A stretch of DNA of 64,000 bases from Prorocentrum cordatum (lineage: Eukaryota; Sar; Dinophyceae; Prorocentrales; Prorocentraceae): NCBI GenBank assembly GCA_963575745.1, contig CAUYUJ010017839.1:144428-208427 (forward strand), read 5' to 3'. The notes below the pieces were generated by a model. That model worked only from the letters and a program-made list of their open reading frames with translations, was not told where the DNA came from and did not search any database. This document shows, piece by piece, positions 21,111 to 31,660 of the stretch (positions within the stretch are counted from its first letter, which is position 1; every line of letters starts with the position of its first letter). Position numbers and translations under genes: made by a program.

Positions 21111-21166
21111 GCTGATGCTCCGCATCCTCCCATTCGATCGACGGATCATAGTCTGCCGAGCTCTGC

Positions 21167-21220
21167 GCATATCATCTCCTTCAGGCGCTTCAGCTCGCTC
21201 CACTCGTCGTCGAGGGTTGC
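21167..21220 (-). CDS. RPB1: RNA polymerase II largest subunit, short exon (tentative)
   Basis: 18 codons, ATLDDEWSELKRLKEMIC, filling the charged helix (family pattern E-L-E-R-E-F-E-R-M-R-E-D-R) that would otherwise be missing between the exons at 30360 and 20606. Acceptor ACAGCAG before GCA. Two in-frame donors are possible: TGC followed by GCAGAG (used here, best length match) or AAG followed by GAGATG at 21179, a GA donor giving 14 codons. The helix is poorly conserved, so the match rests on charge pattern, position and phase. Confidence 0.6.
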
Positions 21221-21419
21221 CTGCTGTAGAGAGGATGAGGTTTCCCCACGCACTGCTCGCGCTAAGAGGCTCTTGCTCACGTTGCAAAGAGTTGGCTTGC
21301 GCGGCCAGGCCTTCGTCCGGTGTGCGCCTCGTGACCGCCTCGCGCGCAGGCTGGCGCTGCCCGTGAGCGCCAGATGGGTTCCATCCCCCAAAGAACGTCA
21401 AACTCTGCCCCCACGCCGA

Positions 21420-21525
21420 GGCCGAAGGGGAGGGGGAGGGGGAGGGGGAGGAGGAGGGGGAGGAGGAGGAGGAGGAGGAGGAGGAGGAGGAGGAGGAGGA
21501 GGAGGAGGAGGAGGAGGACACCCCG
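21420..21525. repeat. (GGA)n microsatellite
   Basis: GGGGA and GGA run upstream in sense of the short exon. 21530-21950 has no recognised gene. Confidence 0.95.
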
Positions 21526-21949
21526 TGGTGCATCGGCGCCGCACGCCTCTTCTGCGCGGTCTCGCATCGCGAGCGTCAAGCGATGCCATCCGAGCAGGGC
21601 CCCTGACCGAAGCCCGTAGTCCAGGTCAAAGAATGCCACCCGGGGCACTCGCTCTGATCCCAAAAAAATGCATGCTCAGTGAATTCGAAGCAAAGAGTAC
21701 AATGCGGGCCACCCGCGTGCGCACATACCAACATCTGTTCGAACCCGCTGTTGTCAAAATGATCTTCAACAGCCGATGTCAAACAACGATTGTCACACGC
21801 GCCCGAGACTATCAAGAACATCCACTCCTCATCTTGCATCCGCCAACTCTGTCACAGAATACCGTGCGGGCCTCACGCGCGCGTCCCCCCTACACGCGCA
21901 CGTCGAAATCATTGCCAAACGACTGGGTGTGTAATCATTGTTTCGAGAT

Positions 21950-22420
21950 GAAGGTGCTCAACACAAGCCAGCTGCTTCTCAACCAGGAGCATTTCATATT
22001 TCTGCGCGCGCACTTTCTCATCATCCTCATTAGCACCATCGTCACCATCACCGCCAGCGTCGTCGTTGTCATCCTCATTGGCACCACACACCACTCTTGC
22101 CAACAACAACGTCATCATCACCACCGTCGTCATGACCGTTATCACCGCTGTTGTCGTCGCCTTCGTCATCATCGCCACCGCTATCATCATCACCACCACC
22201 ATCATCCTCATCATCATCATTACCACCACCATCATTATCATCAGCATCGCCGTCGTCGTCGTCGTCGTCGTCGTCACTATGATCACTCGCCCGCTCAGTC
22301 ATGGCTCTGCATGATCTGCAGGCTCGGACAACCCAGAGCGCTTGGCCCACAGCAGCGCGCAACGCACCCTCTCTTTCACTCCCTGCGTACTGGATATCTC
22401 CCCCCCGAAAAATGTGGGGT
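21950..22420. repeat. ATC-rich dispersed repeat, copy 2
   Basis: Shares with the copies at 1700-2250 and 26600-27010 a CGCGCGCAC...CTCAT leader, an ATC/GTC core (CGCCAGCGTCGTCGTTGTCA) and a CTCGCCCGCTCAGTCATGGC...CTGCATGA tail. Confidence 0.7.
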
Positions 22421-22555
22421 TGCACTCGCCTTCTTCAGTGGTGCCATTCTACTGGCGAAGCTTTTGACGACAAAACGCAATTCAAAAAATTAAACGTTTA
22501 ATCGCAAAATGCTCGGTATAGCGTTGGACCAATCGCGGCTGACTGAACGCGAGAA

Positions 22556-22604
22556 CAGAGCCAGCCAGATATCGAGAAGGCTTCTCGATATCTGGCTGGC
22601 TCTG
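22556..22604. repeat. Perfect 24 bp palindrome
   Basis: Arms CAGAGCCAGCCAGATATCG... (22556-22579) and 22581-22604 are perfect complements around one central G. Could extrude as a hairpin or be a small inverted-end element with no interior. The sequence around it is intron. Confidence 0.93.
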
Positions 22605-22748
22605 CCAAAGTGTGGTCGTCTCGCGGTCGCCTCGTGGTGCCGCCTGGCGCGGCCGAGCCTTCTGCGGCTGGGCGCCCGTGGCCGCCCCGTGGCCGCCTCG
22701 TGCGCCGGCTGGAACCTGCCAGGCTTTCGGCTGGTGGCCGCCAAAGTG

Positions 22749-22762
22749 TGTGTGCGTGTGTG

Positions 22763-22850
<88 letters not shown>

Positions 22851-22950
22851 CGCGCGTGCGTGCGCGTGCGCGTGCGCGTGCGTGTGCGTGTGCGTGCGCG
22901 TGTGCGTGTGTGTGTGTGTGTGTGTGCGTGTGCGTGCGTGCGTGCGTGCC
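22749..22950. repeat. (TG)n/(CG)n microsatellite
   Basis: About 200 bp of alternating purine-pyrimidine TG with CG steps, a classic Z-DNA-prone tract. Long frames reading TH or CV repeats are artefacts. 22951-23800 is GC-rich intron with no recognised gene. Confidence 0.97.
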
Positions 22951-23802
22951 GGAGGCCACCCCGCCTGCGCAGCTTCCTGCCTGCGGGGCGCTCCCCTTCC
23001 CGGCTCCCTGTTCGCCTCCTCCCCTCCCCCCGCCCGCTCCCCCTCCCCCCGCGCGCCGCGACGGCGCCGGGGCTGCAGCCTGCAGCCGCCACGCATGGGC
23101 ACCTGGGCCCGGTCTTGCCGCCCACCACCCCACGCTGGCCCGGCACTTTGCTGCACGCGCTCCATCCTCGGCGCACGTCTGCTCGCCGCGCCTCCCGCGC
23201 GCCCACCTGGGCGGCGCGCGACCCGCCGGTCCGGAGCTTCGTGCTCCTCGATGGCCTCGCGATGCTTGGCTATCAGTACCCGCCCCGGGGCCCGCCGCCG
23301 CTGGGACCCCGGCGCAGCAGCCGCCCGCTGTCCCCGCGGGCGGGGCCAGCTGCGCCAGCTCCATCCAGGAATCATCCCCTGCGTGGCCATCGCCTTTTCC
23401 CCCTCCCTGCGGCGCCGCAGGCTCCGTCCCGTCCCCTCCTCGCGCGTGCGGGCCACTTCGCTGCACTGGTGCCCCCGTGTAGTTGGCTTCTTCCGCCAGC
23501 GCCTGACGACCCCTGCCTAGCCGCCGACGCCGAAGTGCGTGCGTGTGCGTGCCAGCGATTCAGTGGCCGCCGCTTCGCACCAGACGGCTCGAGCTTCAGC
23601 TTACCTCGAGTTAAGTTGTTTCCTCCCTCGGTTTTCTGGCCGCTGCATGCTTCGCTTGAATGTACAGTTGTTCCTTCACACCACCCATCGCTGCCTTTGA
23701 CAGTGTGCACGTCTGTTAACTGTGCCTTCGGCAGTGCTCGATCGCAATTGGCACTTCCATCTGTCGTCCGCGCCTGAGGATCCTCTGCGCCGCCGACTAA
23801 AA

Positions 23803-23995
23803 AGTGTGTGTGTGTGTGTGTCTGCGTGTGTGTGTGTATGTGTGTGTGTGTCTGCGTGTGTGCGTGTGTGTGTGTGTGAATGTTTGTGTGTGTGCGTGTG
23901 TGTGTGTGAATGTGAATGTGAATGTGAATGTGAATGTGAATGTGAATGTGAATGTGAATGTGAATGTGAATGTGAATGTGAATGTGCGTGTGTGT
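23803..23995. repeat. (TG)n and (TGTGAA)n microsatellite
   Basis: TG tract with TCTGCG interruptions, then 13 or so TGTGAA hexamers (23909-23985). 23996-24530 and 24700-25340 hold no gene that I recognise, only a (TA)n tract near 25078-25095. Confidence 0.96.
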
Positions 23996-24530
23996 GTCAG
24001 AAGCCGCCTCGTGGCCGCCCAGTACGCTGGCTGGCGTTTCCAGGTATTGCTCGCACCATCCTGATCCCCTTCTCGTACACATAATAATACGTTTACCGCC
24101 CCCTTGGCCCCACCGGGGCCGAGGTTATCCCCGCTCCTCCGCGTATTGCGTTTCCGTATTTGGTCCGCAAGATCGCCCATCTGAGACATCAAATGAATCA
24201 TGCCAAGCATCGGCCCTTCCCCTCCCCGCCACCTCCCGCAACAAAAACAATGCGGAGCACATGCGTACCCCCTATCAAACAATACCCTGCGCATGCGCGC
24301 CACATGCGCGCGCGTCAAAATCAGTCAAAGTTAATACAACCGAGACTATGAGCAAGAAAACTATAGTTTGACAAATCTGGGCCAGCTTCCCGGAGCTTTC
24401 TTGCCAATCTGGGCCAATTCCTGCTGTTCACGCCGCAGAGGCGACCGTGCACAAAGAACTGGGCAACATGCTGGCACATTGGTTGAGGAAGGCTGGCCCA
24501 GCTTTTCTGGATGAGGCTTCATTCGGGGAT

Positions 24531-24696
24531 GGACAGACCCCCCCTTAGTAAAACGTGGTTTAGTGAAAACGGCCTCGGGCCCAAACCTGGCGGGCGCAAG
24601 CCTGGAAAATAACGGCCACGGCGCCCTCTCGAGAACCGAAAACGGACAATTCACTAATCGACGTGTGACTGCTGGGGGTTCTGTCCACCCCCGATT
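24531..24696. mobile_element. MITE-like element with ~27 bp inverted ends
   Basis: Left end ATTCGGGGATGGACAGACCC mirrors right end GGGTTCTGTCCACCCCCGAT (24676-24695) with a few mismatches. The 110 bp interior is non-coding. Confidence 0.7.
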
Positions 24697-25342
24697 CATA
24701 ATCACATGCTCGACTGTATCTTCCCAGCCGTCTCAAGGCAAACCTGGTCGAGCCTATCACGAGCCGTGGAGTGTCCAGAAAAGAGTTGCAAGATTTCCAC
24801 GCGCGCACTCGCTTGAAGCATAAGAAAATAAACGCTCTCTGTTTCGGCGCTTCGGCATTGAACGAAAAGGAGGAGGGGGGAGGGGAATGTCTGGCTCCGG
24901 ACCTCTGCGTAGTGTGACTGTTTGAAACAGGGCCCCCAGGAAAAATCCTGTGAGGAGGCGGGGCTCGCGTGCTTACTCCACCTGTTTGAAACTGGCGCCG
25001 GAAACAGCGTGGTCTACTCTGTAACAGGCAGATATGCCTTCAACTAAAAAACACTTATGTTTGGAAGGCGAATTTCTTTATATATATGTATATATAAAAT
25101 GACGGCATATTTGCCTTCAAAAATACGTTCTTTCTTTGAAAACGAATCTGCCTTCTCACAGAGGGCCCGCGCCGATCAGCAAAACAACGCGCACGATCCC
25201 AGAGCACACCGGCGCTTGGCCAGCCCATTGGAGGAGACCGTGCGGGCCACACGGCTTTGCCGTCAGCGGCGAGGCGGCGAAATCCGCTCCAGCGAGCAGC
25301 TAGGCAGGGGCACCAACTAGCGAATTGGCTGGCGTGCAAGGA

Positions 25343-25577
25343 TTGGGCAGGGACCGAACGTCCCGGTATTTTTATAGTCATACCACAAAATGCTCTTAGA
25401 ACCCAGACATGTTCTAAGAGCAAAAACAATGTTCTTAGAACATAAACCCGATGTGTTAAAACAAGACGCTCCCAGCCAGAAATGTTCTAAGAACACTTCG
25501 TGGGAGCCACGAAAGGTTCTTAGAACATTGCTTGGTGGGGCTATAGGCGAGCCGGGACGCTTCGCCACTGCTTGAAA
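25343..25577. repeat. Dispersed repeat with TTCTTAGAA dyads, copy 1
   Basis: About 235 bp repeat containing ATGTTCTAAGAGC, ATGTTCTTAGAAC, ATGTTCTAAGAAC and GGTTCTTAGAACATT dyads, ending GGACGCTTCGCCACTGCTTG. The copy at 61618-61853 is in the same orientation and about 80-85% alike by eye. Confidence 0.85.
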
Positions 25578-25583
25578 GGCTGG

Positions 25584-25755
25584 GTAGTCGAAGCCAATCT
25601 GGCGCCAATCTGGCAGGCCCAATCTGGCAAACGAGGGCAATCTGGCGAGGGAGCCAGCGCGAATCCAGTCTGGCGGATCACCCAGATCGTCCATCTTGGC
25701 CAGGCCAGATTGGCCCTCGGGGCCCAATCCAATCTGACAGTCTGGCCTTCGACAA
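25584..25755. mobile_element. Short inverted-end repeat element, copy 2
   Basis: Second copy of the element at 835-993, starting GTAGTCGAAGCCAATCTGGC and ending CTGGCCTTCGAC. It has an extra TCTTGGCCAGGCCAG piece that accounts for its greater length. Confidence 0.8.
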
Positions 25756-25760
25756 CCCAG

Positions 25761-25922
25761 GAGGAGGAGGAGGAGGAGGAGGAGGAGGAGGAGGAGGAGG
25801 AGGAGGAGGAGGAGGAGGAGGAGGAGGAGGAGGAGGAGGAGGAGGGGAGGAGGAGGAGGAGGAGGAGGAGGAGGAGGAGGAGGAGGAGGAGGAGGAGGAG
25901 GAGGAGGAGGGGGGGGGGAGGC
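25761..25922. repeat. (GGA)n microsatellite
   Basis: GGA run directly abutting the inverted-end element. 25923-26600 is GC-rich unique sequence with a GGGGAT hexamer run at 26345-26365; no gene recognised. Confidence 0.97.
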
Positions 25923-26599
25923 CGAGCGGACGGCGGGACGCCCAGACGCCGAAGAGGCCGGCGATGGGCCGCCGGCGGGCAGCGGCAGGCCAGGCGCGCC
26001 AGGGCCCGGGCGGCCGGTGGGCGGCCGCGGCGAAGCGGGCCGCACGCACGCGCAGGCCGACGCCATGCAGCAGGCACCGCGCGCCCGTCGGCTCCGTCCG
26101 ACGGTGCCGCGCGGGCCGCACGCGCGATCGCGCGCCTCGGCGCGGGCGCGTCCGCAGGCGCGCCAGCGCCATGCCCGCGGCATCTCGGCACGGGGTGTCG
26201 GTTGACCGAGATGCCCATCCCCAGCGGCGCGGCCTGGGCCCCACTGGCCGATTGACCCCCCTGGGTGGGGGCATAGGTCGTTCCCGTCGGGTTTCGAGGG
26301 GTGTATCCGCAACTGGGGTGGTAATTTGGTGGGGGTCTCGAAGGGGATGGGGATGGGGATGGGGATCGGTTAAACGATACCGACATATAGAGTTATAGTT
26401 AAGAGAAACCCTCCGCAGGAGACCCAACCCTGAGACCCCGGGATGTCTGTTGGTTTTTGGTGTGGGGACGTCACGCTTTCCATCGCAAAACCATCGAGAC
26501 CCGAGAAACCCAGTGCACCCTGGAGGCAAGCAGGGTGTTTCTTGACATAGGTTTCCACGATATTAGACAGCATTCGAAACCTACTGTTTCTCCAATGGG

Positions 26600-27010
26600 A
26601 AATGCGACAGAAGTCAAGGATTTCTCTGTGCGCGCACGTCCTCGTTATTCTCATCAGCACCATCGTGATCATCATCGCCAGCGTCGTCGTTGTCATCGTC
26701 ATCATCACCATCGTCGTCGTCATCACCACCGTCGTCATCATCGTAATCATCGATGTCGTCGCCCTCGTTATCATCGCCACCGTAATCACCATCATAATCG
26801 TCGTCGTCCAAGTTGTCGTCAACATCTTCACTTGCCCGCCCAAGCCACTGATCTGCATGAGCAGAATCCACGCGACACTGCGCCACTTGAGATTCGCGAG
26901 CAAATTCCGACGGGTAAATGCACTCTTGGCCTTCATGCGTTTTGCCAAACAATTGCGGGTAGGTTGGTGGGCTGATTGCTCGAGCATGGGCGGTGGTCAC
27001 GCGCGGATGC
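26600..27010. repeat. ATC-rich dispersed repeat, copy 3
   Basis: CGCGCACGTCCTCGTTATTC leader, CGCCAGCGTCGTCGTTGTCA core and CTTGCCCGCCCAAGCCACTG...ATCTGCATGA tail as in the other two copies. Confidence 0.7.
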
Positions 27011-27029
27011 CCACAGCGCATTGCACTGT

Positions 27030-27660
27030 ACATATTTCACCACACTGATTGAACCACGCAGATTCCATCACACGTATTGCAACACGGAGAAGCGAACACA
27101 AGTTGCATATGTTAGCCAACATGGATCCCAAACAATGGTTTCTTGCAATATATGTGGTGCTGTCTAGGTGCTGCAATCAATGTGGTACAATCTAGGTGGT
27201 GAAATCTATGTGGCGTAATATGTGGCGCAATGCAGTGCAATGCATTGCAAAGCAAGGCAATGTGATGTGAAGTAGTTCAAAGCAACGCAGAGCAATGCGA
27301 CGCCATGCAAAGCAAGGCAAAGCAATGTTAAGCAAGGCAAGGCAAAGCAATGCACAGCAACACAACGCAAAGCAAGGCAACGCAAGTTGAAGCCATGCAG
27401 GGCAATGCAATGCAAATCAATGCAGCGCAAAGCAATGTGAAGCAAGGCCAAGCCATGCAAAGGAATAAACAACGATGCAAAGCAACGAACCTCCGTGCAG
27501 AGCAGTGCAGAGCAGCGTGGAGCGGTGCGACGACACGCGACGCAGTGCAGAGCAGCCGACACGACGCAGCGCAGAGCAGCGCAGAGCAGCTCGAGGCAGT
27601 GCAGCGCAGCGCAAAAAGCAACGAACGGCAACGCAGAGCACCGCGGCGACGGGCGGCGAC
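27030..27660. repeat. Degenerate (GCAAx)n repeat
   Basis: 27030-27240 has GTGGTG/GTGGC(A/G)CAAT phrases; 27225-27480 is a GCAAT/GCAAA/GCAAG pentamer array grading into GCAGAGCA and GGCGAC phrases to about 27780. A reverse-complement relative (TTGCTTTGC type) is at 58560-58850. Confidence 0.75.
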
Positions 27661-27864
27661 GACCTGGCCGCACCGCCCCAAGGCCCCGCGGCGACGGCGG
27701 CCACGGGCGACAGCGGGCGGCGGCGCGCCGGTCGGGCCGGCACGGGGCCCGGCGGCGACGGTGGCGACCAGCGGCGACTGGCTGGCCGGAGCGGCGCCGG
27801 GGCCGAGTTGCCTTAGAACGCAGGCAGGGAAGCCCGAGTGCTAGCAGTGTTCGGGGAACGTCTA

Positions 27865-28110
27865 CATAGAGAGAGAGAGAGAGAGCGAGAGAGACAGAGG
27901 TACGTGGGTAAGAGAAAGGCACCGAGAGAGACAGCGCTTCGTGCTACCCAGCTTGCTCTTCATCGCAAGCAGGCTAGATGAGAAAGATATGGAAAGAGAG
28001 AGAGAGAGAGAAATAGAGAGAGAGAGAGAGAAACAAAAGAGAGAGATAGAGAAATAAAAGAGGTATAGAAAGAGATACATATACATACACACATGTATAG
28101 AGAGAGACAT
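27865..28110. repeat. (GA)n microsatellite
   Basis: GAGAGA tracts interrupted by short unique pieces, with ATACATATACATACACACATG at the end. No gene. Confidence 0.93.
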
Positions 28111-28139
28111 ATGATAACAATAAGAAGAAAAGCAACATC

Positions 28140-29230
28140 GTGTATTATTGCCCCCGTTTTCGCTCTCGTCGTTCTGTAATGTTTCCTGATTCTTCCTTGG
28201 CTCCTCTTCCTTATTCTGGCCTTTCCCTGTGAACGCTTCCGTTTCTTCCTCGTCAGTGTTTTGACGGAGGCTCTTCATTGGAGGGTCTCTAGAGAGCCTC
28301 CGGGGAGGCACCTTGGGGGCTTCTTGGGGGCCTCTTGAAGCCTCCTGGGAGCCTTTCCGTAGAATCTCAGAGCTTCTTGGAGCCATCTTGCTGCCAACCG
28401 CGGGGACCCTGAACGACTGATGTGCTGACGTGGAGTCTTTTGGGGGGCGACTTGGGGCCTGGGCCGTCTTGGGGCTCTCTTGGGCCGTCCTGAAGCCTTC
28501 GTAGCCCTTCTTGGGACGATTACTGGGGCCCCCGCAGCGGCGTCGGAATGCCCAGAGGCCAGAAGAAACTGATGCCCCAAAGCTGTAGAGAAAACAGTGG
28601 GAAATCGATATCCTTCTGGGAGACATGCCGAAGCCTGCCAAGGATTTCCAGGAGGCCCGCAAATCCGAGGACATGTTTCAATGATGTTAGCGTTTTCGCT
28701 TTTCCAAGTTTCCGAACGCCCAAGACTCGGCGGCGGGCGAGGGGGGAAGCGAGACGGAGAAGGCCTTCTCAGAAGGTTCGGAAATCCCCCGGCCTTCCGA
28801 GAAGTTTTCTAAACCTCGCCCGAATTCAAGAACAACAATTTCTCAGAAGGCGCGAGGGCGTCTGAGAAGTCCCGCTACCTTCTGAGAATGGCGTTTCCTT
28901 CTCATTTCCCCCCCTCGCTCGCCGCCGAAAGACTGCCCACGAGGCCCCCAAGATCGCCCCAACGGCGGCCGAAGACGCCTATCAGAGACCCTCAGGACGG
29001 CTGAAGAGAGCCCCAAGAGTCCGCACAGGCACCCCCAAAGAGGTCCTAACATGTTCCCGAATGGACCGCAAGGAGAAACAACGACCTGCCATGTCGAGTC
29101 ATTCCCCCAAAAATGGTCCCGAGCCCGCCAGCAAGCCCTCGAGAGGCCCCAAAATGCATCCGTGAAGCCCCGGAGAGGTCCCAAGAGACACCCGAAATAC
29201 CTACAAGGGGGACCACCAGGGCTACATACG
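28140..29230. repeat. Low-order CCCAAGA/TCTTGGGG phrase repeats
   Basis: Phrases such as TTGGGGGCTTCTTGGGGGCC (about 28313-28332) and the complementary CCCCAAGA type (28930-29220) recur in degenerate form; the same CCCAAGAAGGCCCCAAGAAG type phrase occurs at 31245-31290. Frames rich in Pro-Arg-Arg come from these phrases. No gene supported. Confidence 0.5.
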
Positions 29231-29620
29231 GCGTAAGCATTGCACCACCGGGGTTACACCACAAGTGTTGTTGCTTCACATCGATTGCGTCACATAGAAT
29301 GCACCGTGTATATTGCATCAAACATGTTGTGCCATACACAAATTGCACCACTCTGGCTGCACCGTACAGACTACCAGACTGCACCACGCATTGCACAACT
29401 CATTTTGCACCACACAGATGGCACCACAAACATACTGTAACACATATGTTGGATCTCACAGATGGCACCATATGTATTGCATACAAACAGTGCCCCGCAT
29501 AAACATATATACACCTCTCTCTCTATATTTGTATACACGTATAAGTACATAACATCGCAACTCTTGCACCACATATGATGCGCCACATAGCTTGCACCAC
29601 GCACACATAGCACTACCTCA
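29215..29620. repeat. Degenerate TTGCACCACA repeat
   Basis: About 15 diverged copies of (A)TTGCACCACA spaced 20-35 bp apart. 29621-30359 is GC-rich intron sequence with no recognised gene. Confidence 0.75.
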
Positions 29621-30359
29621 TGTTTGAGGCTCCCGCTCGCTAGCATCATAGTTAAGCTCGTGCGTGAAGGAGTGTTGCCCGGGGACAAGACAGGGAATGG
29701 AGGAGGAAAGGGCAGGAAGGGGGACGAACAGGGGATGTTGCAGGATGTTGCAGGCCTGATCTCCGCAGTTGCGAGGCACGCACCGCGACGACGATTGAAG
29801 CCTCACTCACCCCAGGCCGTCCCTGGGCGATGGAGGTCGGCTTTGGTCAAAATCGAGGCCCCCCTCGCCTGAGGTCTTTTGGGGGCCTCCTGCAAAACGG
29901 AGCAGCTGAAACATCAACCACTGCGCTCCGCGCTGGGACGAACAGGGGAGGGGGCGGGAGGGAGGGTTGGGGAGAACGAGAGGGAGGACGGATGGATGGC
30001 ACTCCCATCGAGCCGGCATGCGAGAGCTTTCGTCGCAGCTCCCTTTCGGCATGGCGCCACGGCCTGAGGGGGCTCGGAAGCGTCCAGGCCGCGACGGCGC
30101 CTGGAGGCCAAATCCAAACCGCCAGCGCTGGAGGGGGCGAGAGGGGAACTATTGGAACTCTGTCGGCGAAGGAGACTGGGAAAGAGAAAGTCAGGGTCTC
30201 GCAGCCGAGTGGCACGCCGGCAGACTCCCAGAAAGACATCCCTGAAGCCCAGGCCCCCGCCGAATCCCAGGAGGGGAGGAGCAGGGGGAGCGTGGAGGTG
30301 GGGAAGAGCGCGGGGGACGCACCTTGCTTCTACACTGGTTTTGTTTGTTCTCTCTTGAC

Positions 30360-30458
30360 CTGCTCCTCAGCACTGGACTTGATCTTCTCCAGGACTTCCG
30401 GTGGCAGCCACGGGAGCCCGTAATTCTCGGAGTGGTAGTCGTGCCTGAAGGTCCTCTC
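30360..30458 (-). CDS. RPB1: RNA polymerase II largest subunit, exon
   Basis: 33 codons: ERTFRHDYHSENYGLPWLPP then EVLEKIKSSAEEQ. It matches E-K-K-F-R-F-D-Y and the following L-x-x-D-V-L helix in RPB1. Acceptor TCCAAG before GAG; donor CAG followed by GTCAAG, a normal GT. It is isolated between a 24.4 kb intron upstream and a 9.1 kb intron downstream, which makes it the most remote exon of the gene. Confidence 0.88.
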
Positions 30459-30484
30459 CTTGGAGCCACTGCCCGATCCAGGCT

Positions 30485-30660
30485 GCTGCAGCTGCTGCTT
30501 TTCTTGCCTCCTCCTCCTGCCTGCCTCATGCTCCTCGTCCTGGCCTCCTCGTCCTCCTCTTCCGCCTCCTCCTCGTTTTCCTCCTCCTCCTCCTCCTCCT
30601 CCTCCTCCTCCTCCTCCTTCCCTCATCTCTCCTCGTTCGTCCCTTTGCTCCGTCCTCGTT
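30485..30660. repeat. (TCC)n microsatellite
   Basis: TCC run just upstream in sense of the exon at 30360-30458, where it reads as GGA. Confidence 0.95.
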
Positions 30661-30729
30661 CATCCTCCTTATGATCCCTCGTTTCTCCTCATCCGTCTCT
30701 TTTCTACCCCTCTGGCCTGCGCCCTCCTT

Positions 30730-30945
30730 CGGACAGTTACACGGAGGCAGGGCAAATCGTTTTCACAATGGGGCTCTCGGCGCCGCACACACTCGTGTTA
30801 AACATCGTCAACAAGTATACGAATGGAGGGCGGGCGATGTTTTAAATGGGGTTTTGTCATCGGCGCCGCGCGCACTCGTTTCAAATTACACGGATGGAAG
30901 GCGGCTCATTGTCAAAATGGGGTTCTCGTCAACATGAAACATCGT
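30730..30945. repeat. Minisatellite remnant related to blocks A and B
   Basis: Three diverged units with TTTTCACAATGGGGCTCTCG, GGATGGAAGGCGG and GCGCACTCGTTT. 30946-31300 has no gene; it ends in CCCAAGAAG phrases. Confidence 0.7.
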
Positions 30946-31301
30946 CCACACTTCGTACCACTATCTGCCGCCGTGCCGCTGCACACTGGGTGGAGTGTCG
31001 CCCGTTTCCTCCGAGTTCTCTGCGTTGAGTGTTGTGGTTGCCCTGGAGAGGGGCCCAGACCCCACATTGCCAAATTGTGGGGGGGGTGTCGCGTAACTGT
31101 TGGGGCTGGCCGCACGCCTTCCCCAAGGAGGCTAGAGAGCGCCAGCGCTGGCCAAGAAGGTCCCCCAAACGCCTCGGGACGGTCCAACAAAGTCCCAGGG
31201 CGGCCCAGGAACGCTCCGCGACGCCCAAGATGACCCCAATGCGGCCCAAGAAGGCCCCAAGAAGACCCAAGAGGGCCCCAAGAAGACCCCCAAGTGGGGA
31301 A

Positions 31302-31660
31302 TGTTTTGCCTATCTATCGTCATCTTAGGCAAACGTGTATTGGTACTGATGGGTTGTTATGATTGTTGATCTTCTTCCTCGAGTAGCTCACAGGAAGCTA
31401 ACCTCCCACTATGAACTGGTGAGCACATGGCTAAGTAAGTCTGGCAAACGGAACTACTCTACGCAAAATATGATGTATCCGTGCGCACGCGCATGGCTGG
31501 CAGGCCCGCCCTGCCGGCTTGCGCGCGCGCTTCTGCTTGTGTGGCTATCGCAGCTGCGAAAACAGCCCCCCCCCCACATGATCCATGCCCCACCAACGCT
31601 CTGCAAGGGGAAAAAATGGAAGCCTGCAGAAATAGGCGAAGGGAGTGTTAGCAACGACTC
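31302..31660 (-). repeat. LTR-like direct repeat, downstream copy
   Basis: Shares with 53961-54312 the ordered blocks GCCTATC.ATC, GGCAAACGTGTATTGG, TAGCTCAC..GAAGCTA, GAACTGGTGAGCACATGGC, CGCGCGCGCTT and CTGCAAGGG. On the minus strand it ends in CA. A GCGGGGGGAG purine tract lies where a polypurine priming tract would be expected. Confidence 0.7.

Noticed and set aside
22482-23777. Overlapping 290-422 codon frames with TH or CV repeats
   Set aside because: TG-repeat translation joined to GC-rich sequence where long frames occur by chance.
26395-26600. Possible small gene before the ATC repeat
   Set aside because: No start-to-stop frame with recognisable content; the sequence belongs to the repeat unit's leader.
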